Part shown: positions 48,201 to 56,025 of the stretch, piece after piece | Numbering within the stretch: position 1 is the first letter of the stretch | Layout: every line of letters starts with the position of its first letter | Source of the DNA: Streptomyces sp. CB02959 | GTDB taxonomy: Bacteria; Actinomycetota; Actinomycetes; Streptomycetales; Streptomycetaceae | Direction: 5' to 3' | Length of the DNA: 64,000 nucleotides | Assembly: GCF_002803155.1 (NCBI RefSeq) | Contig: NZ_NNBP01000001.1 | Location: 124,001-188,000 of the forward strand | Notes under the pieces: model-generated | Told to the model about the DNA's origin: nothing | What the model saw: only the letters and a program-made list of their open reading frames with translations | Databases searched by the model: none | Made by a program: the position numbers and the translations under genes

Positions 48201-48897
48201 GGACAGCGACACCGGGCAGTTCGACACCGGCACGTTCGAGACCACCGGGCAGTTCCCGCGGCCCGAGGGCGAGCGGGCGGAGCCGGCCGGGCAGGGGCGG
48301 CGGTCGGCCGCCGGTCGGGGCGCGGCGGGCCAGGACCCGCTGGGCGCCGACCCGCTCGGCAACGGTCCGCTCGGTGCCGCGGACTCCGGCGCCGGTGACG
48401 GCCGTACCCCGATCTTCGACACCATCGAGTCCAACTGGTTCAACACCCCGGCCTCGGCGGCCGCCGGTGTGCCGCCGCTGCCGCGCCGCGACGCCGGCCA
48501 GGACGGTGCCGCGCCCGGTGACACGCCCGCCGGCGGCGTGCCGACCGGCCGGGCGCCGGCGGGCGGGTCCCGCGAGGGCGCCCCGGCCGACGCCGCCGCG
48601 CAGTGGCGCACCTCGCCCAACGACGACACGTGGCGACAGGCGGAGCAGATCCGCCAGCCGGCCTCGGGTGGAATCACCACGTCCGGGCTGCCCCGCCGGG
48701 TGCCGCGCGCCAACCTGGTCGCCGGCACCGCGCAGCAGCAGGCCCCGCAGGGCGGTCCGCAGGTCTCCCGCGCGCCGAGCGACGTGCGCGGCCGGCTGAC
48801 CAATCTCCGCCGGGGCATCCAGCAGGGCCGGCAGGCCGGGACGTCGTCCACCGGCACCCACGGCATTGTCGACCCCTCTCACCAGCAGGAGCGTTAG
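45253..48897 (+). CDS. cvnA: Conservon sensor kinase-like protein CvnA (first copy)
   Basis: 1214-residue membrane protein, the histidine-kinase-like component of a conservon. TM1 about residues 58-77, an extracytoplasmic nitrate/nitrite-sensing-like helical domain, TM2 about 364-386, HAMP-like linker, a conserved LFKLDHLATRMRRNGENLLV segment, and a HATPase_c domain (LAELLENATSFSSP near 573; DTGIGLS near 613; MGLFVVGRLS). From about residue 690 it is a long disordered Pro/Gly/Ala tail with TGQF repeats and a conserved end (GGITTSGLPRRVPRANLVAG). GTG at 45253 gives MQGRFKRDGN, matching CvnA1 of S. coelicolor as I recall it. Coupled to cvnB. Confidence 0.92.
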   Translation: MQGRFKRDGNAAADPELRGGTDRGQTPGEDAADGGKPKNGPSGPGNRIALRNWRISTRLVSLLALPVVAATTLGALRVNTELDNIDQLDKMQLLTEMTRQATELADALQVERDKSAGPLAGTGNVKDDASVVAPREATDRAKVSFNQATGDIKPDDATMAGVRATILEIGRQLNTLNEIRGSAYQDDNNVARTVTAYNQLITSLLDLSQDMAQATSNPEMIRSTRALAAFSSAKEYASMQRALVSAGLAHSGGPQLSANDRLAGRTAEDNEKAARDRFSQIYNGNAGSLTRGLDGNNDEIKAAYAFAHRAFASTGGIRSQEYKYLDWYDSDTVKIDEMSRIETSLLSEMDQKSRELRNAATQDAIINGAVILLVLGVSLIGAFVVARSMVRSLRRLQDTAQRVSQDRLPELVKQLSESDPQDVDTSVESVGVHSRDEIGRVAAAFDEVHREAVRLASEQALLRGNVNAMFTNLSRRSQGLIQRQLSLISELESREADPDQLSSLFKLDHLATRMRRNGENLLVLAGEEPGRRWTRPVPLVDVLRAAASEVEQYERIELNAVPQTEVAGRVVNDLVHLLAELLENATSFSSPQTKVKVTGHALPDGRVLVEIHDTGIGLSPEDLSAINERLASPPTVDVSVSRRMGLFVVGRLSLRHGIRIQLRPSDSGGTTALVMLPVDLAQGGKKPAPNTAKNPGEGSGAPTSRLAGLQPRGQVGSGPGGRPALPGRGGQGGAPNAFGSPAPGGRTAPAAPAAPTRGDAGPNAGGARPALPVRGAEAGRGADDGRTPTVAPPNGLPPREERPQLPARNSGPAAELPGGGTGPAPADTGQSGGAPLGVRRDRGTQDDWPLAPREAQDRPRGHEEPETTGTFERPAPAAGPGDTAAFPRPDFGGPRPGAGRNDAPAAGRGPARAVGGPADTGQFDSGRFETTGQFPRPDADTGQFEAGQFDTGQFESGAFGTGQRETTGQFPRPSADTGQFPRPDSDTGQFDTGTFETTGQFPRPEGERAEPAGQGRRSAAGRGAAGQDPLGADPLGNGPLGAADSGAGDGRTPIFDTIESNWFNTPASAAAGVPPLPRRDAGQDGAAPGDTPAGGVPTGRAPAGGSREGAPADAAAQWRTSPNDDTWRQAEQIRQPASGGITTSGLPRRVPRANLVAGTAQQQAPQGGPQVSRAPSDVRGRLTNLRRGIQQGRQAGTSSTGTHGIVDPSHQQER
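48006..48270 (+). repeat. TGQF-type repeats in the CvnA tail (first copy)
   Basis: In-frame imperfect repeats encoding units such as DTGQFDSGRFE, TTGQFPRPDA, DTGQFEAGQF and TTGQFPRPEG. GGGCAGTTC recurs many times. The three-unit element TTGQFPRP appears at regular intervals. Confidence 0.85.
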
Positions 48898-49320
48898 TTG
48901 AGTCCGATGAGCCAGGCGGCGCAGAATCTGAACTGGTTGATCACCAACTTCGTGGACAACACCCCCGGGGTGTCCCACACGGTGGTGGTCTCCGCGGACG
49001 GACTGCTCCTCGCGATGTCCGAGGGCTTCCCTCGCGACCGCGCCGATCAGCTGGCGGCGGTGGCCTCCGGTCTGACGTCGCTGACTTCCGGCGCGTCCCG
49101 CATCTTCGAGGGCGGGACGGTCAACCAGACCGTGGTGGAGATGGAGCGCGGCTTCCTCTTCATCATGTCCGTCTCCGACGGATCGTCGCTGGCCGTGCTG
49201 GCGCACCCGGAGTGCGACATCGGCCTCGTCGGATACGAGATGGCCCTCCTCGTCGACCGCACGGGCACCGTCCTGACGCCCGATCTGCGCGCAGAACTCC
49301 AGGGCAGTCTGCTGAGCTGA
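48898..49320 (+). CDS. cvnB: Conservon roadblock/LC7 protein CvnB (first copy)
   Basis: 140-residue roadblock/LC7-domain protein, the likely GTPase-activating partner of CvnD. NLNWLITNFVDNTPGVSHTV and LVGYEMALLVDRTGTVLTPD frame the domain. TTG at 48898 directly follows the cvnA stop and has AGGAG six bases upstream, giving MSPMSQAAQN; the ATG at 48907 is too far from that site, and the second conservon copy has GTG at the equivalent codon. Differs from the second CvnB at only four residues. Confidence 0.93.
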   Translation: MSPMSQAAQNLNWLITNFVDNTPGVSHTVVVSADGLLLAMSEGFPRDRADQLAAVASGLTSLTSGASRIFEGGTVNQTVVEMERGFLFIMSVSDGSSLAVLAHPECDIGLVGYEMALLVDRTGTVLTPDLRAELQGSLLS

Positions 49321-49433
49321 GTGCCCGCGGCGCCCGCAGCGCCGCACCGCACCCGGCAACCCCTCATCCATCCGAGCCGTACTCCCCACCGGCCCCACCC
49401 GACGACAGTCAGTTGTCCCCGTCCGGAGGATCC

Positions 49434-49844
49434 ATGACCCCGCCACCCGCCACTTCCGGCCCGTACGGCGCCTACAGCCCAGCGCCGTACGGGAGCGAAG
49501 GTGACCAACCGCTGGTGCGCCCCTACGCCATGACCGGAGGCCGGACCCGGCCGCGCTACCAGCTCGCCATAGAGGCGCTGGTCAGCACCACGGCCGACCC
49601 CTCCCAGCTGCCCGGCCTGCTGCCCGAGCACCAGCGCATCTGCCACCTGTGCCGCGAGGTGAAGTCGGTGGCGGAGGTCTCCGCGCTGCTGCACATCCCG
49701 CTCGGCGTGGCGCGGATCCTGGTGGCGGACCTGGCGGAAGCCGGGATGGTGGCCATCCACCAGCCGGGCGGCAGCGGCGAGGCCGGCGGCACGCCGGACG
49801 TGACCCTGCTGGAGAGGGTGCTCAGTGGACTTCGCAAGCTCTGA
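49434..49844 (+). CDS. cvnC: Conservon DUF742 protein CvnC (first copy)
   Basis: 136-residue DUF742 protein, probably a winged-helix-like adaptor. Core: LVRPYAMTGGRTRPRYQLAIE, the CxxC in HQRICHLCREVKSVAEVSAL and HIPLGVARILVADLAEAGMV, with the shared ending LLERVLSGLRKL. The ATG at 49434 has GGAGGATCC upstream. Its 3' end overlaps cvnD by 20 bases. Short disordered N-terminus, unlike the second copy. Confidence 0.92.
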   Translation: MTPPPATSGPYGAYSPAPYGSEGDQPLVRPYAMTGGRTRPRYQLAIEALVSTTADPSQLPGLLPEHQRICHLCREVKSVAEVSALLHIPLGVARILVADLAEAGMVAIHQPGGSGEAGGTPDVTLLERVLSGLRKL

Positions 49845-50418
49845 CGGCGGCCACGGCCAGAGCCCGGCCCGTTCCACCACGTCCGCGAAGATCGTGGTGG
49901 CGGGCGGCTTCGGCGTGGGCAAGACCACGTTCGTCGGCGCGGTCTCGGAGATCAACCCGCTGCGCACGGAGGCCGTGATGACCTCCGCGTCGGCGGGCAT
50001 CGACGACCTCAGCCACGTCCAGGACAAGACGACCACGACCGTGGCGATGGACTTCGGCCGGATCACCCTGGACGAGGACCTGATCCTGTACCTGTTCGGT
50101 ACGCCGGGCCAGGACCGCTTCTGGTTCATGTGGGACGACCTGGTCCGCGGCGCCATCGGCGCCGTCGTCCTGGTCGACACCCGCCGGCTGGCCGACTGCT
50201 TCCCGGCCGTCGACTACTTCGAGAACAGCGGCCTGCCCTTCGTCATCGCCCTCAACGGCTTCGACGGCCAGCAGGCGCACACCCCGGACGAGGTCCGGGA
50301 GGCGCTGCAGATCGGCCCGGCGACCCCGATCATCACCACCGACGCGCGGCACCGCGGGGAGGCCAAGAGCGCGCTCATCACGCTCGTGGAGCACGCGCTG
50401 ATGGCTCGTTTGCAGTAG
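49825..50418 (+). CDS. cvnD: Conservon small GTPase-like protein CvnD (first copy)
   Basis: 197-residue Ras-like ATP/GTP-binding protein. P-loop VVAGGFGVGKTTFVGAVSE, switch region with TTTTVAMDFGRI, G3-like LFGTPGQDRFWFMW and the fourth motif ALNGFDG (NGFD in place of NKxD). In conservons it works with A, B and C as a membrane heterotrimer controlling antibiotics and development. GTG at 49825 inside the cvnC 3' end. Confidence 0.93.
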   Translation: MDFASSDGGHGQSPARSTTSAKIVVAGGFGVGKTTFVGAVSEINPLRTEAVMTSASAGIDDLSHVQDKTTTTVAMDFGRITLDEDLILYLFGTPGQDRFWFMWDDLVRGAIGAVVLVDTRRLADCFPAVDYFENSGLPFVIALNGFDGQQAHTPDEVREALQIGPATPIITTDARHRGEAKSALITLVEHALMARLQ

Positions 50419-50820
50419 CGGCGGCCGGGGCGGCCCGCCCACTGTTCGGTGCGGGCCGTACGGCAGTCGTCACGGGGGGTTCCTGACGCCTGCCCTGGAC
50501 CGGTTCCGCCTGCCGGGGACGGTGATCTGTGTCCTTCGACACGCCCGCGCGGGCCTTCATAACGTTTCGACAGTGAATCGGCCCGCCTTCGACACCGCAC
50601 GCGCATGCCCGGCTTCGCTGCGCTCACATTTCTCCCGCCTTTTGCCGCGCCTCGCCCTTAACGCCCCTTTTATCTGGCGCTCTTGATCAGCTGCTCCGGC
50701 TCTGCGCAGTGTTTGGAACGCACTGCCCTGACGTGCTGAAATTCGCTGAACTCCGGAGTAGTAACGCCCAGAAGAAACGGCACTGCAAGACCGTGCCGTC
50801 GCCGAGAGGTTGTTGGTCGA
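50419..50820. other. Gene-free region between the two conservons
   Basis: About 400 bases. Lower-GC patches near 50550-50700 and 50730-50790. Presumably holds the promoter of the second conservon; no clear terminator hairpin after the first cvnD was found. Confidence 0.4.
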
Positions 50821-53800
50821 GTGAGGCGAAGCACGACGAGCCCCGAGCCGCAGGAACCGCGGCGGGGCAACTTCACGCCGCCACCCCGCGATGGTGGCGC
50901 TCCGGCTTCCGACGCGCCCGAGAACCCGGCCGCGAAGCCTCCGGCGAGCGGCAGCAAGTACTCCCCGCGCAACTGGCGGGTGGCCACGCGCCTGAACGCC
51001 ATCCTGCTGATCCCGGTGCTCGTCGCCCTGGTCTTCGGCGGGCTGCGGGTCGACAACTCCTTCGCCACCTGGCAGGAGGCGCAGGACGCGGAGAACACCG
51101 CCAAACTCGTTCGCGCCGCGCTTTCCTACAGCAACGCCCTGATCGACGAGCGGGACCGCACCGCCGCCCCGCTGCTGCAGGGCCGGAAGAGCGACCCGGC
51201 CGTCCAGGAGGCGCGGGACGCCACCGACACGGCCGCCCAGGCGTTCCACGACGCCGCCAAGAACATGCCGGACAAGCCGGGCCTCAACCGCCGGCTCGCG
51301 CTGTTCCAGAAGACCGAGCCCAATCTGGCGAAGCTGCGGCAGGCCGCCTTCACCTCCAAGCTCCACGGTGTGCAGACCGAAGAGGGCTACGTCGCGATCC
51401 AGCACCCGCTGATGGAGTTCGCCAACGAACTCGGTCTGGGCACCGGCAACATCACCTCCTACGGGCGCACCGTCTACGCCGTCGCACTGGCGAAGGCCGC
51501 CGCGTCGCTGGAGCGCTCGATCGGCACCCACCTCCTGGTCGACCCGGCGTCCCCGCAGGGCGGCAAGGAGCACAAGCTCCAGCTGACCGCGTTCGCGTCG
51601 TACCGCTACCTGGAGGGCATCGCCATCGGCGAGTTCACCTCCGGCGGTACGCCCGAGGACGTGGCGCGGCTGAAGTCGGACGGCGCCAAGCTCCAGCAGG
51701 CGGCGCAGCAGCAGATCGCCCGGGCGAAATCGCAGGCGGAGGCGGCCGGCCGGCCGTTCCACACCCCGCCGTCGATGGACCAGATGTCCACCCTGATCGC
51801 CTCCGGCGCGGCACCGGACGAGCTGGCCCTCAAGGGCGTCACTCCGGACTCGTACTTCCAGGCCGCCACCGGCAAGTTCGACATGTACCGGGGCATCGAG
51901 AAGGACCTGGCCGACAAGGCGGTGAACGAGGCCGCGCAGATCTCCTCGGACGCCAAGCAGTCCACCTTCGTCGACTCCGGCATCGTGCTGGCCGCGCTGA
52001 TCATCGCCTTCGTGGTGGCCGGGCTGATGGCCCGCCGGATGAGCCGCAACATGCGGGAGCTGCGCAACGCGGCCTTCGGCGTCGCCGAGCAGCGGCTGCC
52101 GATGCTGGTCGACCAGCTCTCCCGCACCGACCCGGGCCGGGTCGACACCCGCGTGACGCCGATCCCGATCTCCACCACCGACGAGATCGGCGAGGTCGCC
52201 CGCGCCTTCGACCAGGTGCACCGCGAGGCGGTCCGGCTGGCCGCCGAGCAGGCGCTGCTGCGGGGCAACGTCAACGCGATCTTCACCAACCTCTCCAGCC
52301 GCAACCAGGGCCTGATCGAGCGCCAGTTGGAGCTGATCACCCACCTGGAGAACAACGAGGCCGACCCGGACCAGCTGGAGAACCTCTTCCGGCTCGACCA
52401 CCTCGCCACGCGCATGCGCCGCAACGGCGAGAACCTCCTGATCCTCGCCGGCGAGGAGCCGGGCCGCCGCTGGAACCAGCCGGTGCCGCTGATCGACGTG
52501 CTGCGGGCGGCCACCTCCGAGGTGGAGTCGTACGAGCGAATAGAGCTCAGCGGCGTCCCCGAGAGCGAGATCCACGGCACCACCGTGACCGACCTCGTCC
52601 ACCTGCTGTCCGAGCTGCTGGAGAACGCCACCACGTTCTCCTCCCCGCAGACCAAGGTGAAGGTGGCCGCGACCCGACTGCCGGACGGCCGGGTCATGAT
52701 CGAGATCCACGACAAGGGCATCGGGCTGACCCCCGAGGACTTCGCGGACATCAACCACAAGCTGGCCAACCCGCCGAGCGTGGACGCCGCGATCTCCCAG
52801 CGGATGGGCCTGTTCGTGGTCGGTCGGCTGGCCGACCGGCACGGGATCCGGGTCCAGCTGCGCCCCTCGGGCGAGCAGGCCGGCACCACGTCGCTGGTCA
52901 TGCTGCCGGAGGCGATCACCCACGGCGGCGGTGGCGAGGACGAGCAGTTCGACGACACCTTCACCGTCTCCCGGATCGTCCCCGAGCACCAGCAGTCGGC
53001 CTACGAGGGCCACCACCGCACCGCCGCCGAGCTGGGCTTCGACGACGGGTTCCACGGGCAGCCCGAGGCCCCGGCCGAGCTGGACCCGGTGGGCCGCTCG
53101 CGGCTGCGCGAGGAGCGCCGTGCGGCCCTGGAGGCCCAGGCGACCGCCGGAGCGCCCGAACCGGTGGACAACCGGCCGCTGTTCCGCGACGAGCTGCCGC
53201 TCGACGGCAGCCAGGAGCGCCCCGCTCCGCATCAGGAGCACTCCGCGGCCTATGCGGAGCCCGGTCAGCCGCTCTACGACGACCGCTCCTACGGCGGCGA
53301 GGCGTTCGGCGAGCCGACCACCGCCGAGACCACCGGCCAGTACCCCTACGCCCCCGAGGACACCGGCCAGTACGCCTACGCCCCGGAAGACACCGGTCAG
53401 TACGCCTATGCCCCGGAGGAGACCGGTCAGTACGCCTACGCCCCGGAGGATTCGGGCCAGCTGAACGGCTGGGCCGAATCCCCCGCGCACAAGGGCTACT
53501 TCGGAACCGAAGCGGAATCTGACCGGAATGCAACTGCCGCTCCCGCTGATGCGTCTGAGCGCGTAACATTCGAGCGTCCCGGCCCCGCCGCGAGCGTGAT
53601 CCACTCGCTGACCGAGGCCGGTCTTCCGCGCCGCGGAGCCGGCTCGCCGCACGGCCAGCAGGAACCCGCACCGGAGACCGGTCAGGACAGCGACTCCACC
53701 TGGCGCAGCGAGAACGACGAGCGCTGGCAGCGGGCGGGGCGACTGCGCCAGCCGTCGGCGGGCGGGGTCACCGCTTCCGGCCTCCCCCGGCGGGTGCCCA

Positions 53801-54015
53801 AGGCCAACCTGGTCGAAGGCACCGCGGAGCAGAGCGCGCAGGGCGGCCCCCAGGTCTCCCGCGCCCCGGAGGATGTCCGCGGCAGGCTGAGCAATCTGCG
53901 CCGCGGTGTCCAGCAGGGGCGCAACGCCGGCACCGGCACGGATCCCTCCTCGGGGGTCCCCCAGAATGACCAACAGGGCTTCGGCCCCGGCAGCACCTAC
54001 GATCAGGAGCGTTAG
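50821..54015 (+). CDS. cvnA: Conservon sensor kinase-like protein CvnA (second copy)
   Basis: 1064-residue paralogue of the preceding CvnA with the same architecture: TM1 about residues 58-77, sensor domain, TM2 about 386-406, HAMP-like linker, LFRLDHLATRMRRNGENLLI, and HATPase_c (LSELLENATTFSSP near 591; DKGIGLTPEDF; MGLFVVGRL). Sensor domains of the two CvnA proteins are clearly diverged, implying different signals. The disordered tail has four TGQYAYAPED units and the conserved end GGVTASGLPRRVPKANLVEG. GTG at 50821, weak ribosome site. Confidence 0.92.
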   Translation: MRRSTTSPEPQEPRRGNFTPPPRDGGAPASDAPENPAAKPPASGSKYSPRNWRVATRLNAILLIPVLVALVFGGLRVDNSFATWQEAQDAENTAKLVRAALSYSNALIDERDRTAAPLLQGRKSDPAVQEARDATDTAAQAFHDAAKNMPDKPGLNRRLALFQKTEPNLAKLRQAAFTSKLHGVQTEEGYVAIQHPLMEFANELGLGTGNITSYGRTVYAVALAKAAASLERSIGTHLLVDPASPQGGKEHKLQLTAFASYRYLEGIAIGEFTSGGTPEDVARLKSDGAKLQQAAQQQIARAKSQAEAAGRPFHTPPSMDQMSTLIASGAAPDELALKGVTPDSYFQAATGKFDMYRGIEKDLADKAVNEAAQISSDAKQSTFVDSGIVLAALIIAFVVAGLMARRMSRNMRELRNAAFGVAEQRLPMLVDQLSRTDPGRVDTRVTPIPISTTDEIGEVARAFDQVHREAVRLAAEQALLRGNVNAIFTNLSSRNQGLIERQLELITHLENNEADPDQLENLFRLDHLATRMRRNGENLLILAGEEPGRRWNQPVPLIDVLRAATSEVESYERIELSGVPESEIHGTTVTDLVHLLSELLENATTFSSPQTKVKVAATRLPDGRVMIEIHDKGIGLTPEDFADINHKLANPPSVDAAISQRMGLFVVGRLADRHGIRVQLRPSGEQAGTTSLVMLPEAITHGGGGEDEQFDDTFTVSRIVPEHQQSAYEGHHRTAAELGFDDGFHGQPEAPAELDPVGRSRLREERRAALEAQATAGAPEPVDNRPLFRDELPLDGSQERPAPHQEHSAAYAEPGQPLYDDRSYGGEAFGEPTTAETTGQYPYAPEDTGQYAYAPEDTGQYAYAPEETGQYAYAPEDSGQLNGWAESPAHKGYFGTEAESDRNATAAPADASERVTFERPGPAASVIHSLTEAGLPRRGAGSPHGQQEPAPETGQDSDSTWRSENDERWQRAGRLRQPSAGGVTASGLPRRVPKANLVEGTAEQSAQGGPQVSRAPEDVRGRLSNLRRGVQQGRNAGTGTDPSSGVPQNDQQGFGPGSTYDQER
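53326..53460 (+). repeat. 30-bp tandem repeats in the second CvnA tail
   Basis: Four and a half in-frame 30-base units encode TGQYPYAPED, TGQYAYAPED, TGQYAYAPEE and TGQYAYAPED, ending in SGQL. The units are nearly identical in DNA. Confidence 0.92.
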
Positions 54016-54016
54016 T

Positions 54017-54439
54017 GTGAGCCCGATGAGCCAGGCGGCGCAGAATCTGAACTGGTTGATCACCAACTTCGTGGAGAACACCCCCGGGGTGTCCCACACG
54101 GTCGTGGTCTCCGCGGACGGTCTCCTCCTCGCGATGTCCGAGGGTTTCCCCCGTGACAGAGCCGATCAGCTGGCGGCGGTGGCCTCCGGTCTGACGTCGC
54201 TGACTTCCGGCGCGTCCCGCATCTTCGAGGGCGGGAGCGTCAACCAGACCGTGGTGGAGATGGAGCGCGGCTTCCTCTTCATCATGTCCGTCTCCGACGG
54301 ATCGTCGCTGGCCGTGCTGGCGCACCCGGAGTGCGACATCGGCCTCGTCGGTTACGAGATGGCCCTGCTGGTCGACCGCGCGGGCACCGTCCTGACGCCC
54401 GATCTGCGCGCAGAACTGCAGGGGAGCCTTCTCAACTAG
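54017..54439 (+). CDS. cvnB: Conservon roadblock/LC7 protein CvnB (second copy)
   Basis: 140 residues, same length as the first CvnB and different at only four positions (Asp/Glu, Thr/Ser, Thr/Ala, and Ser/Asn at the end). The GTG at 54017 begins two bases after the cvnA stop with AGGAG upstream. DNA identity with the first copy extends over long tracts including synonymous sites. Confidence 0.93.
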   Translation: MSPMSQAAQNLNWLITNFVENTPGVSHTVVVSADGLLLAMSEGFPRDRADQLAAVASGLTSLTSGASRIFEGGSVNQTVVEMERGFLFIMSVSDGSSLAVLAHPECDIGLVGYEMALLVDRAGTVLTPDLRAELQGSLLN

Positions 54440-54523
54440 CAGACAGGCAGTGCGTTTCCCGCCACCGCACCATAGGGTTCGGTGGCGCGACCGGCGTCAG
54501 ACAGGCAAGTTGGAGGAGGAGAC

Positions 54524-55159
54524 GTGGCAACGCCCCCGAGCGGCTACCCGTATGGATCCGGACAGCAGTCCGGCCCCCAGGGCGACACCCATAACAACCG
54601 CTTCAACTTCCCGTCTGCGCCCAGCCGCAGGCCGCAGCGGCCCCAGCAGCCGCCGCAGCCACCGCAGCGCCCCGCTCAGCAGCAGGGCCCGTACCGCTCC
54701 CAGCCTTACGGGCCCCGACCGTCCGAGCCCTCGCCGTACGACCAGCCGCAGCCGCCGCGCATCCAGCCGGTGCAGCCGCCGCGGCCGGCGCCCGAGCCCG
54801 CCCCCACCGGCGGAATGAACAACCCGCTCGTGCGGCCGTACGCGATGACCGGAGGCCGGACCCGGCCGCGCTACCAGCTCGCCATCGAGGCACTGGTCAG
54901 CACGACCGCGGATCCCGCGAAGCTGCAGGGCCAGCTGCCGGAGCACCAGCGCATCTGCCACCTCTGCCGCGAGATCAAATCAGTGGCCGAGATCTCGGCC
55001 CTCCTCTCCATCCCCCTCGGCGTCGCCCGGATCCTCGTCGCCGACCTGGCGGAGGCCGGACTCGTCGCCATCCATCAGCCCGGCGGAGACGAGACCGCCG
55101 GCGGACAGCCAGATGTGACACTGCTCGAAAGGGTGCTCAGTGGACTTCGCAAGCTCTAG
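54524..55159 (+). CDS. cvnC: Conservon DUF742 protein CvnC (second copy)
   Basis: 211 residues. The DUF742 core (LVRPYAMTGGRTRPRYQLAIE; HQRICHLCREIKSVAEISAL) is almost the same as the first CvnC, but it is preceded by a 100-residue Gln/Pro-rich disordered extension (RRPQRPQQPPQPPQRPAQQQ and similar). GTG at 54524 after GGAGGAGGAGAC. Overlaps cvnD by 20 bases. Confidence 0.92.
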   Translation: MATPPSGYPYGSGQQSGPQGDTHNNRFNFPSAPSRRPQRPQQPPQPPQRPAQQQGPYRSQPYGPRPSEPSPYDQPQPPRIQPVQPPRPAPEPAPTGGMNNPLVRPYAMTGGRTRPRYQLAIEALVSTTADPAKLQGQLPEHQRICHLCREIKSVAEISALLSIPLGVARILVADLAEAGLVAIHQPGGDETAGGQPDVTLLERVLSGLRKL

Positions 55160-55718
55160 CGGTGCAGCCCGCTCCACCACCTCGGCGAAGATCGTGGTGG
55201 CGGGCGGCTTCGGCGTGGGCAAGACCACGTTCGTCGGGGCCGTCTCAGAGATCAACCCGCTGCGCACCGAAGCCGTGATGACCTCCGCGTCGGCGGGCAT
55301 CGACGACCTCACGCACGCACCGGACAAGACGACCACGACCGTGGCGATGGACTTCGGCCGGATCACCCTGGACCAGGACCTGATCCTGTACCTGTTCGGT
55401 ACGCCGGGCCAGGACCGCTTCTGGTTCATGTGGGACGACCTGGTCCGCGGCGCCATCGGCGCCGTCGTCCTGGTCGACACCCGCCGCCTCGCCGACTGCT
55501 TCCCGGCCGTCGACTACTTCGAAAACAGCGGCCTGCCCTTCGTCATCGCCCTCAACGGCTTCGACGGGCACCAGCCCTACACGCCCGACGAGGTGCGTGA
55601 GGCGCTGCAGATCGGCCCGGACGCGCCGATCATCATCACCGACGCACGGCACCGCAGCGAGGCCAAGAGCGCGCTCATCACGCTCGTGGAGCACGCGCTG
55701 ATGGCCCGGCTGCGGTAG
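55140..55718 (+). CDS. cvnD: Conservon small GTPase-like protein CvnD (second copy)
   Basis: 192 residues with VVAGGFGVGKTTFVGAVSE, LFGTPGQDRFWFMW and ALNGFDG as in the first copy. Differences cluster near the N-terminus, around residues 45-65 and near the C-terminus; blocks of about 50-100 bases are identical between copies. GTG at 55140. Ends the second conservon, followed by a strong terminator. Confidence 0.93.
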   Translation: MDFASSSGAARSTTSAKIVVAGGFGVGKTTFVGAVSEINPLRTEAVMTSASAGIDDLTHAPDKTTTTVAMDFGRITLDQDLILYLFGTPGQDRFWFMWDDLVRGAIGAVVLVDTRRLADCFPAVDYFENSGLPFVIALNGFDGHQPYTPDEVREALQIGPDAPIIITDARHRSEAKSALITLVEHALMARLR

Positions 55719-55751
55719 CGCCTGGCGGCGCGGTTCTCCGACGCCCGGCGG

Positions 55752-55800
55752 TACGACGAAAGGCCCCCGCACACCTTCCGGTGCGGGGGCCTTCGTCGTA
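55752..55800. terminator. Bidirectional terminator after the second conservon
   Basis: TACGACGAAAGGCCCCCGCA and its reverse complement GTGCGGGGGCCTTCGTCGTA form a 20-bp stem around an 8- to 9-base loop, between convergent cvnD and the DUF397 gene. Confidence 0.9.
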
Positions 55801-55813
55801 CGCGGCGGCCGTC

Positions 55814-56014
55814 TCAGTCCTCGACGAAATGGTCGAACTCGCCGGCCTTGACGCCCAGGATGAACGCCTTCAAGTTGGCGGGGGTGGTGGTGAGGATGAC
55901 GTCGGGGGCGTCGCTCTCGCGGATTTTGATCGTGTCGCGGTCGGGGGCGGCTACGTAGAGGCACTGGGCCGCGTTGTTGCTGGATGAAGACTTCTGCCAG
56001 TCGTACGGGTACAC
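55814..56014 (-). CDS. DUF397 domain protein
   Basis: 66-residue protein: VYPYDWQKSSSSNNAAQCLY at the start and APDVILTTTPANLKAFILGV near the end are the classical DUF397 pattern (W.KSS.S...CVEVA; S..P....F...). In streptomycetes it is encoded just downstream of an XRE/DUF5753 regulator, and the BldB-like or Scr-type pairs behave as regulator/antagonist modules. The GTG at 56014, 12 bases after the regulator stop, has AGGAAGCACC. Confidence 0.93.
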   Translation of the reverse strand: MYPYDWQKSSSSNNAAQCLYVAAPDRDTIKIRESDAPDVILTTTPANLKAFILGVKAGEFDHFVED

Positions 56015-56025
56015 GGTGCTTCCTC

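Noticed and set aside
53326..53460. Mobile or intergenic repeat element
   Set aside because: The 30-base units are exactly in frame within cvnA and encode a regular peptide repeat.
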